From DATAYF01 sp036272735 (GTDB lineage: Bacteria > Chloroflexota > Ktedonobacteria > Ktedonobacterales > Ktedonobacteraceae), in contig DATAYF010000641.1 in assembly GCA_036272735.1 (NCBI GenBank), forward strand, positions 1 through 11,464: a DNA stretch of 11,464 nt, in the 5' to 3' direction. Each line of letters opens with the position of its first letter. Within the stretch, counting starts at the first letter, position 1. The position numbers and the translations under genes are program-made. Under the pieces are notes generated by a model. The model was not told the DNA's origin, did not search any database, and saw only the letters and a program-made list of their open reading frames with translations. This document shows, piece by piece, positions 1-6,593 of this stretch.

Positions 1-1
1 G

Positions 2-277
2 GGGGTACTGGAGATTGGGATCGCACTTCTGCTTGCTTTGCGGCCAGTCTCCGCAAAAGCCTCGGCAATAGGAAGTGTGTTGGCGATAGGATTATTCCTG
101 ACAACGCTGACCTTCTTGTTTTCGACACCGGGTTGGGAACCGACTCTCGGTTTTCCCATCCTGGGGACCCTTGGGCAGTTTCTGCTCAAGGATATCGTTT
201 TGTTGGGGGCATCCGTCTGGTCGCTGGGCGAAGCATTACGACAGGTACAGGTTCAACCACAGTTGGAAAGAGCCTGA
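2..277 (+). CDS. DUF417 (YkgB/RclC-like) membrane protein, C-terminal part
   Basis: The reading frame is open from the first complete codon of the window, so the gene starts upstream and only about 91 C-terminal residues are visible. They are strongly hydrophobic: a short segment reading GVLEIGIALLLAL, a second reading IGSVLAIGLFLTTLTFLF, then STPGWEP and a third segment around GQFLLKDIVLLGASVWSLGEAL. This order, with 'FLTTLTFLFSTPGWE' followed by 'GQFLLKDIVLLGAS', matches what I know of the DUF417 family (E. coli YkgB/RclC), small inner-membrane proteins of about 150-200 residues, some linked to reactive-chlorine resistance. A TTG at position 38 could be read as a start, but the family-like residues before it argue against that. 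The role in this organism is unknown. Confidence 0.75.
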   Translation, partial: GVLEIGIALLLALRPVSAKASAIGSVLAIGLFLTTLTFLFSTPGWEPTLGFPILGTLGQFLLKDIVLLGASVWSLGEALRQVQVQPQLERA

Positions 278-417
278 TCGCTTTCTTCCACGGCGCTCTC
301 CTTTGCTCCAACGCGAGAGAATGATCGGTATGCTGCGCGGGATCAGCCCTCCCCGGAAAGGATCAGATGCACTCTATGAAGGAAGAGAGCAAGATGCGAG
401 AAGCTTTATTCATCGAT

Positions 418-464
418 GTGTGTAAATTTGCGAATGAAGTTACTTCATTCGCAAATTTACACAC
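418..464. repeat. 47-bp perfect palindrome
   Basis: Two 23-bp arms are exact reverse complements around a single central T at 441. The left arm begins GTGTGTAAATTTGCGAATGA and the right arm ends with its complement at 464. The next bases outwards (T417 and T465) do not pair. No T-tract follows on either strand, so it is not a classical intrinsic terminator. Abutted terminal repeats of an insertion sequence, a REP-like hairpin or a dyad protein-binding site are all possible. Confidence 0.9.
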
Positions 465-715
465 TGGCCTACATTGGTTATTTGGGCTTGCATGGCAGTT
501 AAGCTCATCTCTTTTCAATCGTGCGCCAATTTATGCTTGCAAAAATCGCGCCGCTCCAGAAGCGATTTCCAATGGTTACTCGCCATATTATGGTTAAAAA
601 CTTGGTCATTGCGCCATTCCTGATCGATGCAAACAGAGATGAGCTAAGATGTCGCGCCACATTATGGTTTCAACGATTCTTGAGAAAAATCGTCTTAGGC
701 CTATCGGTGTATTCC

Positions 716-951
716 TGACGAGAAAGTACGACGTGCCATATAACTGAGGCTGAGCTTACATTTTTTCAGCGGTCCTGCACGAAAAATAGATTTCCCTCTT
801 CTAAAAGAGCCTCTTGCGCTGCCCTTTTCTCCATCGATTGCTTCGTTCGTCTCAAAAAAATGTCGGTGTGCAAAAAAACCTGCAACAGCCTCTTGAGCCA
901 TTTTACCTCAAGCTCAGCCTTAGTTATCTGGTACGTCGTACTTTCTCGTCA
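716..951. mobile_element. MITE-like element with 42-bp terminal inverted repeats
   Basis: The left terminus 716-757 and the right terminus 910-951 are inverted copies of each other with 39 of 42 positions identical. The three differences are at repeat positions 20, 24 and 31. The outer ends read TGACGAGAAAGTACGA and the inner ends finish AGGCTGAGCTT. The 152-bp interior encodes no recognisable transposase. Compact size, long inverted ends and no gene fit a miniature inverted-repeat element mobilised in trans. I see no target-site duplication in the immediate flanks (ATTCC on the left, AAATG on the right), so it may be an old insertion or belong to a family without duplications. The parent element is not identifiable by eye. 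Confidence 0.7.
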
Positions 952-1021
952 AAATGGCACTTACAAGCCTATTAATATAAATACACTGGTTTATATAGCT
1001 AGAAAAGTAAAATCCCCAATT

Positions 1022-2809
1022 CTACAACGCTTGCTCCACTTTCAGTTCTCTCCTCAAGACTTTTCCAACCAGCGACTTGGGAAGCTCGTTGCGAAACTCA
1101 AGAATTTTGGGAACTTTATAGGGGGTAAGTTGCTTGCGACAATAAGCCAGAATATTCTTTCGGGTCTCTTCGTCATGCTTACAGCCTTTTTTGAGGACCA
1201 CAAAGGCCGCAACGGTTTCTCCCCGGTAGGCGTCAGCAACACCCTTGACCGCGGCCTCTTCAATAGCTGGATGTTGGAAGAGAACTTCTTCGACTTCACG
1301 TGGATAGACGTTGAAACCACTGGCGATAATTAGATCTTTCGCTCGCTCAATTACATAGAAGTAGCCATCCTTATCCATTCTCCCAATATCGCCAGTACGC
1401 ATCCAGCCGTTCACAAAGACGGCCTTCGTCTCCTCTTCGCGCTTCCAGTAACCGCGCATGATATTTGGTCCCTTCACCGCAATCTCTCCCTCTTCTCCCA
1501 CCGGCACAGGTTCGCCTGTTTCTGGATCAAGAATGGTTGCCTCAACATTAGGAAGCGGCAAGCCAATACTTCCATTGCGAGCCTTATCGGTAAGCGGATT
1601 GCAATGTGTGACCGGCGAGGCTTCGCTTAAACCATAGCCCTCGACGAGTGCGCCGCCAGTCATGGCGTTGAATTCGTTCTGCACACTAACCGGCAGCGGT
1701 GCTGCTCCACTGATACTATATTTGATCGACCGCATGAAGGTTGTATCTTTACCCAACTCACGCATGATCGCGATATAGATTGTGGGGATGCCAGGAAACA
1801 TGCTCGGCTGATAACGGCGGATGGCCTTGATGACCTCTTTGGGTTCAAAGCGGGGCATCAAAACAAGCGACCCCGCCGCGTAAATACCCAGGTTCATACA
1901 GACGGTCATGCCATATGAATGGAAAAACGGCGCGACGCAGATACCACGCTCCTTGCCGTCGATACCTTTCGGCACCCACTTGGTCGTTTGCAGCGTATTG
2001 GCTAACAGGTTACGATGGGTCAGCATGGCACCCTTTGCCAATCCAGTAGTTCCACCGGTATATTGCAGCACCGCCAGGTCCTCACTCTTCACAGGCGCAG
2101 GCTTGAAAGATAGAGCCTCCTGGCGAGTGGTCTTCGCCTGCATCTCTTTCATAAGGTGTAGCGTTGCATCAGCACGCATTTCCTTAGCAGTGAGTTTGGG
2201 CTCTGGATTTTTTGCTTTTCGCTGGGAAAGTGGATAAAGGGTGCGCAGGATGGATGGCAAATAGTCCGCGACGCTGGCGATGACAATATGCTCCAATGGC
2301 GTCTTGGCACGTATATTGCGCACAATCGGATAAAACATATCAAGCATAATTAAGACACGAGCATCAGAGTCGGCAAGCTGCTGCTGCATCTCGCGCTCGG
2401 TGTAGAGCGGATTGGTGGGAACGGCTACCGCGCCAATCTTGAGGGTCGCAAAGAATGCAATAGGGTACTGTGGAATATTTGGCAGTGAAATGGCGACGCG
2501 GTCACCCGGCTTGACACCGAGGTGCAGAAGCTGAACGGCGAAACCGTTCACTTGTTGAAGAAATTGGGCATAAGTAATTTTCGCACCGTAGTAGATAAAA
2601 GCGACGTTATCTGGAAAACCTTTGACGACATCGTCGAGAATCCAGGTCAGCGGTTCATCAGGAATTTCGATGTAATCGGGAACGCCTTCTTCATAATGGC
2701 GTATCCAGGGATGGCTCTGTATATAGGTTTCCCTATCAGCCGCCTGTCTGTTCAGTGCTTCTTTGTCGAATGTCCGTCCATTGACAACTTGTGCATCATT
2801 GGTAAACAT
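1022..2809 (-). CDS. fadD: Long-chain fatty-acid--CoA ligase (AMP-forming)
   Basis: This ANL-superfamily enzyme activates a carboxylic acid with ATP to an acyl-AMP and then an acyl-CoA, probably from a long-chain fatty acid, in the cytoplasm. With the start at 2809 it has 595 residues, slightly longer than E. coli FadD. The ATP-binding loop YTGGTTGLAKG lies at about 250-260, the adenylate motif GYGLSEASP at 391-399, the signature GWMRTGDIG from about 468 running on to ERAKDLI, and SGFNVYPREVE at 497-507. The C-terminal PKSLVGKVLRREL at 577-589 carries the catalytic lysine (about 583). All core motifs are intact. The start at 2809 has GGAGGAG just upstream at 2813-2819; the open frame extends 24 codons further without a comparable site. 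It is last in the minus-strand lipid gene block, and tnpB now separates it from the P450. Long-chain specificity is inferred. Confidence 0.9.
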   Translation of the reverse strand: MFTNDAQVVNGRTFDKEALNRQAADRETYIQSHPWIRHYEEGVPDYIEIPDEPLTWILDDVVKGFPDNVAFIYYGAKITYAQFLQQVNGFAVQLLHLGVKPGDRVAISLPNIPQYPIAFFATLKIGAVAVPTNPLYTEREMQQQLADSDARVLIMLDMFYPIVRNIRAKTPLEHIVIASVADYLPSILRTLYPLSQRKAKNPEPKLTAKEMRADATLHLMKEMQAKTTRQEALSFKPAPVKSEDLAVLQYTGGTTGLAKGAMLTHRNLLANTLQTTKWVPKGIDGKERGICVAPFFHSYGMTVCMNLGIYAAGSLVLMPRFEPKEVIKAIRRYQPSMFPGIPTIYIAIMRELGKDTTFMRSIKYSISGAAPLPVSVQNEFNAMTGGALVEGYGLSEASPVTHCNPLTDKARNGSIGLPLPNVEATILDPETGEPVPVGEEGEIAVKGPNIMRGYWKREEETKAVFVNGWMRTGDIGRMDKDGYFYVIERAKDLIIASGFNVYPREVEEVLFQHPAIEEAAVKGVADAYRGETVAAFVVLKKGCKHDEETRKNILAYCRKQLTPYKVPKILEFRNELPKSLVGKVLRRELKVEQAL

Positions 2810-2928
2810 AAGCTCCTCCGTATTAGCTGATACAATACGAATAGAATGGTACCTGGAGTGGCTACTTTGCCACCCCATCACAGGACAACGCTTGGTTTCA
2901 GAGATGCCAGAACCTCATGCTTGCGTCA

Positions 2929-3080
2929 GTCACCTCACGCCTAAAGGTGGGGGCTTGTGTCTGGGCTCCAACGCAATTCACGAAAGCGTTGCCGCCTTCG
3001 TGAATTGGCTTCCTCGCACGACACATCAGGGGATACCGACAAGAGCCCCGTCCTCACCCAGTCCTGCCGGGTGAGCAACG
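2929..3080 (-). ncRNA. Putative omega RNA (reRNA) of TnpB
   Basis: TnpB guide RNAs are made from the 3' end of tnpB and the element's right end, with the guide taken from flanking DNA. Here the end of tnpB contains a perfect 11-bp inverted repeat with a 12-nt loop (2974-2984 and 2997-3007), a strong hairpin inside coding sequence. Further 3' on the minus strand the sequence reads AAGCCCCCACCTTTAGG before the presumed right end. The guide would then be the minus-strand bases just below about 2926. The limits given are an estimate; no promoter was identified. Confidence 0.4.
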
Positions 3081-4248
3081 TTCGCAGCGCCACATTTCTG
3101 GCACCAATCAGGTCTGCATGGAGTCGATACCGACACTCCTGGCACACAAACAGCAGCCCCTTGTTGGGGCGGTTGTCCTCAGAGGCAAAGCCACACCTGG
3201 GGCACGCCTGACTGGTCTGGCAGGCATCCACCTTGATGGCCAGACTTCCTGCAAGCAGCGCTTTGTAGGCAATGTAGCCATGCAATTCGGCAAACGCCCA
3301 CGAGGAGGAATGGCGATTGGCTCGCCGCTGCTTCTTGCTGGCCTTCCTTCCTCGCTTGCCTTTGGTCCGTCCGCGAATGTGGGTCAGGTCTTCCAGGCCA
3401 ATCAGGCTCTGGGGGTGGGCGTCCACGAGGCGCCGACTGATCAGGTGGTTGCGGTCTTGCTTCAGCCGTCTCTCTCGTCCGCTGATGGCGAGCAAGCGTC
3501 GCGTGGCGGAACGAGTGCCTTTCTTCTGCAACCGCTTTCTCAGGCACGCAGAGTGATCCGCTGTGACACGGACCTGTTTGCCAGGGAAAAAGGAGGTTTG
3601 CCCGGTGATGGTGGCCGTCACGGCCAGGTAGCGCTGACCGACGTCTACGCCAACGATCTGGGAATGCGTCTCGGCGGTGGGATCTGCCACCTCCAGCTCA
3701 AGGGACACCAGCAGGTAGCACTGCTTACGTGGCTTGTCATACCAGAGTTTGGCGGCTCCGATGGCCGCTCCCTGCCCAATGAAGGCCACATGTTTCTCGT
3801 AGCCGCGGTAGGAGACCACGAAGCGCCCCTGCAGGGTCAGGATGCTGACCTGCTGCTCTTTCTTGAAGGAATAGTCGCGCTGGTAGTGGTAGGTCAAGGT
3901 CGGCGAGACATACCTGGGCGGCTGATCGAGTCCCTTGTAGCGCTTCCTGGTCCAGCCGGCTTTGCGGGCCTGGGCATTCTGTCTTGCTTTGGTCCACAGG
4001 GTTTTGTAGGTGGCCCCAACCTGACGGGGAACATTACAGGCCATCTGGGCAGGCAAGCCAAACAGCAGGCGGATCTCGTCGTAGCACGCATCTTGCAGGG
4101 CGCGCCGATTGCTGGTCTTGCCGTGTGCAAAGCTGTAGCGGCTCACGTGGTTCAAGGCATCGCGATAGGCCAGTTGGGTCTCTCGCAAGGCCGCGAACTG
4201 GGTGGGAGCGGTCTGCAGTTTGAGCTTGGCTGTGATGGTCTGTTTCAT
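2941..4248 (-). CDS. tnpB: TnpB, RNA-guided nuclease of IS200/IS605 element
   Basis: TnpB proteins are transposon-encoded RuvC nucleases, guided by a right-end RNA, that help retain the element; they are the ancestors of Cas12. The 435-residue protein starts with the usual basic MKQTITAKLKL and has a helical N-terminal OrfB_IS605-type region. The RuvC-like core keeps its three acidic residues: D202 in GVDVGQRYLAV, E286 in IGLEDL and D379 in HADLIGARN. The zinc ribbon CPRCG...CQEC (C349, C352, C369, C372) lies between the second and third. A basic linker GKRGRKASKKQRR is at about 297-309. All catalytic and zinc positions are present, so it may be active. The ATG at 4248 is chosen from the family N-terminus; no strong ribosome binding site precedes it, and a TTG at 4284 is the alternative. 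The C-terminal tail overlaps the predicted guide-RNA scaffold. Confidence 0.93.
   Translation of the reverse strand: MKQTITAKLKLQTAPTQFAALRETQLAYRDALNHVSRYSFAHGKTSNRRALQDACYDEIRLLFGLPAQMACNVPRQVGATYKTLWTKARQNAQARKAGWTRKRYKGLDQPPRYVSPTLTYHYQRDYSFKKEQQVSILTLQGRFVVSYRGYEKHVAFIGQGAAIGAAKLWYDKPRKQCYLLVSLELEVADPTAETHSQIVGVDVGQRYLAVTATITGQTSFFPGKQVRVTADHSACLRKRLQKKGTRSATRRLLAISGRERRLKQDRNHLISRRLVDAHPQSLIGLEDLTHIRGRTKGKRGRKASKKQRRANRHSSSWAFAELHGYIAYKALLAGSLAIKVDACQTSQACPRCGFASEDNRPNKGLLFVCQECRYRLHADLIGARNVALRTLLTRQDWVRTGLLSVSPDVSCEEANSRRRQRFRELRWSPDTSPHL
2974..3007 (-). repeat. 11-bp-stem hairpin within 3' end of tnpB
   Basis: On the plus strand CAATTCACGAA (2974-2984) is answered by TTCGTGAATTG (2997-3007) around a 12-nt loop. 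A shorter alternative pairing (CAACGC with GCGTTG, about 2970-2991) overlaps it and could form a competing fold or pseudoknot. Its place at the end of tnpB is where guide-RNA scaffolds are expected. Confidence 0.75.
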
Positions 4249-4331
4249 GCGAACAAACGTACCACGTCCGCTGATATCTGTCAATGCCTTCCTTGTGTAA
4301 ATGTGCCCCTCTCCTCCTCTCCAACAAGGAA

Positions 4332-4377
4332 CGCCGCATTCCTCCCCATGCGTGAACGACAGGGGACTCCTGCGGCG
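4332..4377 (-). repeat. Imperfect hairpin at IS left end, just after P450 stop
   Basis: CGCCGCA (4332-4338) pairs with TGCGGCG (4371-4377). After a 4-nt symmetric internal loop, TCCCC (4343-4347) pairs with GGGGA (4362-4366). An alternative small hairpin pairs CGCAT (4335-4339) with ATGCG (4348-4352). It lies 11 bp beyond the P450 stop on the minus strand, so it could end or attenuate P450 transcription. However, only a weak TTCCTTGTT tail follows. It could equally be the subterminal left-end structure of the IS605-type element recognised by TnpA. Confidence 0.5.
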
Positions 4378-4388
4378 GTTTGTTGAAG

Positions 4389-5756
4389 CTAGACTGTTAC
4401 TTTAGATGGTACACGCTTGTGGAGGGCCATCTTAACCCCATATTTCGGACGCAGGGTCACTGCTGGTTGAAACGCTATGCGCGCATTGGGAGCCAGGTGT
4501 GCCTCCCAGTACTGAGACAGTGTCGCCACGAGTAGAATACTCTCGGTCCACGCAAATGTTTCTCCAACGCAGAGGCGAGGTCCGCCCCCAAAGGGAAAGT
4601 AGGCGAATTTGGGCCGTGTAGCCTGTGCTTCCGACGTCCAGCGTTCAGGATCGAAGCGTTCGGGATCAGGATAAAAGCGTGCATCGTGATGGACCACATA
4701 CTGGCTCATCACGACTCTTGATCTTTTTGGTATATGGATCCCACGAATATCGGTATCGCAAATAGCGCGGCGGTCAATGGCCCAGACAGGTGGGCAGAGA
4801 CGCATAGACTCCATGATAACCTGTTCGATATAGCTGAGTCGTGGGAGATCATCGATGGTGGCCGGTCGACCCGCCAGAACCGTATCTACCTCCTGTTGAA
4901 CTTTTGCCAGCACTTCGGGATGCTGAGCTAGCAGATACCATGTCCAGGTCAGCGCGTGAGCAACGGTTTCATGACCTGCCAGGAAGAGTGTCATGATTTC
5001 GTCACGCACCTGTTGCATGCTCATGGGCCTCCCGTCTTCGTACTGTGCCATCAACAACATCGAGAGGAGATCACCCTGATCGACGCCTGCACGACGGTGC
5101 TCGTCGATGATGCGATAGGCGACCTTATCGAGATTTTCGCGCGCCTGCCGCAAACGCGCATTAATGGGGAAAGGCAACCGTTCCACCAGTTGCCCCCAGG
5201 CTGAAAGCCCTATTTTCCTGAAGGCCTCCATCGCCGTCGCCAGCCCATCGTGGAAGGTATCTGCTTCCTGCGCGACATCCGTGTTAAAGAGTGTCCTGCC
5301 CACAATGACGAGCGTTAACTGCAACATCTCCTGCGCCATATCGATCTGCTCGCGATTCTGCCAGACCTGCGCCTGCTGCTGCGCCGCATCCACCATAGCA
5401 GCGGCATAGCTCGCGATCCGCTTGCGATGAAATGCAGGCTGCACAAGCCGCCGCTGTTGCTTATGCGACGCGCCATCGTTGGTGATCAAGCCTTTCCCCA
5501 GCATGCGATCTAGCATCATGACGCCTTCGCCCTTGCGGAAATTTTCATGTTTCACGACCAGCATTTCGCGGATATCGTCAGGATGGTTGAGAATAAAGAT
5601 TTCTTCTCTCCCTGCCTTTAAATGGAGAACGTCTCCATACTTATGCGCCAGCCGCACAAGGACATCCAATGGGCGAAGCAAAAGAATGACCGCAAATGCA
5701 TCCTTCAATGACATGTGTGGAATTGTGCGTGTAGGGATTGCCGGGAATTGGCTCAT
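4389..5756 (-). CDS. Cytochrome P450, probable fatty-acid or lipid hydroxylase
   Basis: This 455-residue heme monooxygenase should insert one oxygen atom into an organic substrate, using electrons from separate redox partners, none of which is encoded here. The I-helix oxygen-binding motif AGHETV is at 260-265, the K-helix ExxR as ESMR at 316-319, the PERF-type region DPERFDPERW at about 364-373, and the heme loop FGGGPRLCVG at 389-398 with the thiolate Cys at 396. The usual C-helix Trp is His here (SHKQQRRLVQPAF). There is no N-terminal membrane anchor, so it is probably soluble. The ATG at 5756 (MSQFPAIP) is preferred because AAGGAG lies 9 nt upstream; an in-frame ATG at 5774 overlaps that site. 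It lies 146 bp downstream of the TetR gene, so it may also have its own promoter. A fatty-acid substrate is inferred only from its neighbours. Confidence 0.92.
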   Translation of the reverse strand: MSQFPAIPTRTIPHMSLKDAFAVILLLRPLDVLVRLAHKYGDVLHLKAGREEIFILNHPDDIREMLVVKHENFRKGEGVMMLDRMLGKGLITNDGASHKQQRRLVQPAFHRKRIASYAAAMVDAAQQQAQVWQNREQIDMAQEMLQLTLVIVGRTLFNTDVAQEADTFHDGLATAMEAFRKIGLSAWGQLVERLPFPINARLRQARENLDKVAYRIIDEHRRAGVDQGDLLSMLLMAQYEDGRPMSMQQVRDEIMTLFLAGHETVAHALTWTWYLLAQHPEVLAKVQQEVDTVLAGRPATIDDLPRLSYIEQVIMESMRLCPPVWAIDRRAICDTDIRGIHIPKRSRVVMSQYVVHHDARFYPDPERFDPERWTSEAQATRPKFAYFPFGGGPRLCVGETFAWTESILLVATLSQYWEAHLAPNARIAFQPAVTLRPKYGVKMALHKRVPSKVTV

Positions 5757-5902
5757 GGTGCTATGCTCCTTCATAGTAGTTAGACACGAGTGTAACGGAA
5801 ATCTTCCTGTCTGTTATAGCTCAATATTGTGTGCTCTTTTTATAGGTACGAGACAAGCTTATCTCTTCCTTCAAGCCAGATGACATGATATTATTCTACG
5901 GC
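5757..5902 (-). promoter_or_regulatory. Leader region between TetR gene and P450
   Basis: This 146-bp AT-rich gap is long enough for a promoter serving the P450. On the minus strand it includes CCTATAAAAAG and GAGCTATAAC, both -10-like, but no well-spaced -35 box. A short dyad, GGAA-GAT-TTCC, lies within it near 5797-5807. It contains no copy of the ATCAGTCA half-site found at 8374-8404. A P450-specific promoter is therefore possible but not demonstrated. Confidence 0.25.
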
Positions 5903-6487
5903 TTATTTCGCCATAGAATACCCCTTATGCGCACGAAATATCATGCTAAAGGCCGCAATCGCCAGGTTGCACAACTCCTCTTGACTGAGATCGCGGCGTT
6001 CAAGCCAGGCAATACTGGTTGCTTCGACGAAACCAATCCAGCCGTTGATCGCAATAAGCTGCGCAGGATGAAGTGTTACCTCTCCCATAAGGCTCTGGAG
6101 GATGCGCTGCACATAGGTCTGGCGCACCGAATCCATAATAGCCACGACCTGAGAATCGACGCCTACTCCACCGCGTAGAAGCGCGATATACGCTTTCGCG
6201 TGACGTTCCACGTAGGAAAAGTACGCGTTCAGGCTGGTGCGCAAACGCTCCGTAGGCTCAAGTTGCTGGTCTGGTTCGGTTTCTCGGAGTAGCTGTTCCG
6301 CCGCATACTGCACAATCGCTACATAAAAGTCGTGCTTCGTTGGAAAATAGTAGTAGAGGAGTCCCTTCGAGATATCTGCGACCTCGGCGATATCATCGAC
6401 GGAAACCTCTTCATATGAGCGATTGAAAAACAAATCCATGCCAACTTCAATGAGCCGTTGACGCCGTGGAACGCGTTGTCGCACCAT
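5903..6487 (-). CDS. TetR/AcrR-family transcriptional regulator
   Basis: The 194-residue protein has the family's usual size. Residues about 8-54 form the N-terminal helix-turn-helix: RRQRLIEVGMDLFFNRSYEEVSVDDIAE, then VADISKGLLYYYFPTKHDFY, with the recognition-helix signature GLLYYYFPTK. The rest is a helical ligand-binding and dimerisation domain of unknown ligand. GAGGAAAG lies about 9 nt before the ATG at 6487. It is third in the minus-strand lipid gene block, 106 bp after the SDR and ahead of the P450. Family members of this kind usually repress their neighbours and let go when a small ligand such as an acyl-CoA binds. The 31-bp palindrome in the 8268-8477 divergent region is the best candidate operator, which would make it autoregulatory if it is co-transcribed from there. 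Confidence 0.9.
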   Translation of the reverse strand: MVRQRVPRRQRLIEVGMDLFFNRSYEEVSVDDIAEVADISKGLLYYYFPTKHDFYVAIVQYAAEQLLRETEPDQQLEPTERLRTSLNAYFSYVERHAKAYIALLRGGVGVDSQVVAIMDSVRQTYVQRILQSLMGEVTLHPAQLIAINGWIGFVEATSIAWLERRDLSQEELCNLAIAAFSMIFRAHKGYSMAK

Positions 6488-6558
6488 GTTCGTGTTCTTT
6501 CCTCATCCCTTACTTACTACTTATCCGAAAACCTGAGCGCACAGCACTTGTAGCGCTA

Positions 6559-6572
6559 GCCACGGCAGTGGC
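6559..6572 (-). repeat. Small GC-rich hairpin after SDR stop
   Basis: GCCAC and GTGGC pair around a GGCA loop about 21 bp beyond the SDR stop codon. There is no T-tract, so termination is doubtful; it could dampen read-through into the TetR gene. Confidence 0.25.
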
Positions 6573-6593
6573 GTTGGACTTCGGAAGAAGAAC

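Larger units (their letters stand above)
278..1021. other. Gene-poor interval between DUF417 gene and acyl-CoA ligase gene
   Basis: No open frame here has both a credible ribosome binding site and a recognisable protein. Short frames on both strands run through the repeats and look like chance. What the stretch does hold is a 47-bp perfect palindrome at 418-464 and a 236-bp inverted-repeat element at 716-951. The AT-rich 952-1021 stretch just beyond the stop of the minus-strand acyl-CoA ligase contains a weak ATATAAA/TTTATAT inverted repeat but no clear intrinsic terminator. Confidence 0.6.
2926..4377 (-). mobile_element. IS200/IS605-group element carrying only tnpB
   Basis: An intact tnpB without a tnpA marks this as an IS1341-type (tnpB-only) member, which would need a TnpA in trans to move. 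The boundaries are approximate. The right end (low coordinates) is placed where the minus strand reads AAGCCCCCACCTTTAGG, typical of IS605-group right ends, followed by GTGAGGTGAC near 2926. The matching second arm is degenerate. The left end is placed at or inside the imperfect hairpin 4332-4377, which includes TTCAC next to GCATGGGG on the minus strand. No target-site duplication is expected for this group. The element sits between the P450 and the acyl-CoA ligase, in the same orientation as both. Confidence 0.6.

Noticed and set aside
418..464. Intrinsic terminator for the DUF417 gene
   Set aside because: It lies 140 bp beyond the stop, is AT-rich and has no following T-tract.
367..718. 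Two short plus-strand open frames across the palindrome region
   Set aside because: They read through the palindrome or low-complexity sequence, have no good ribosome binding site and no recognisable product.
701..901. Minus-strand 66-codon frame inside the MITE-like element
   Set aside because: It contains the terminal inverted repeat and resembles no transposase fragment; treated as chance.
418..951. CRISPR array
   Set aside because: The repeats are inverted, differ from each other and are not regularly spaced direct repeats; no cas genes are present.
860..1333. Plus-strand open frame of 157 codons running from the MITE into the acyl-CoA ligase
   Set aside because: It begins within a repeat, overlaps the conserved ligase C-terminus antisense and has no ribosome binding site.
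3118..4386. Long open frame (422 codons) on the plus strand opposite tnpB
   Set aside because: It is the antisense of a clearly conserved tnpB, has glycine/leucine-rich low-information sequence and no family motif.
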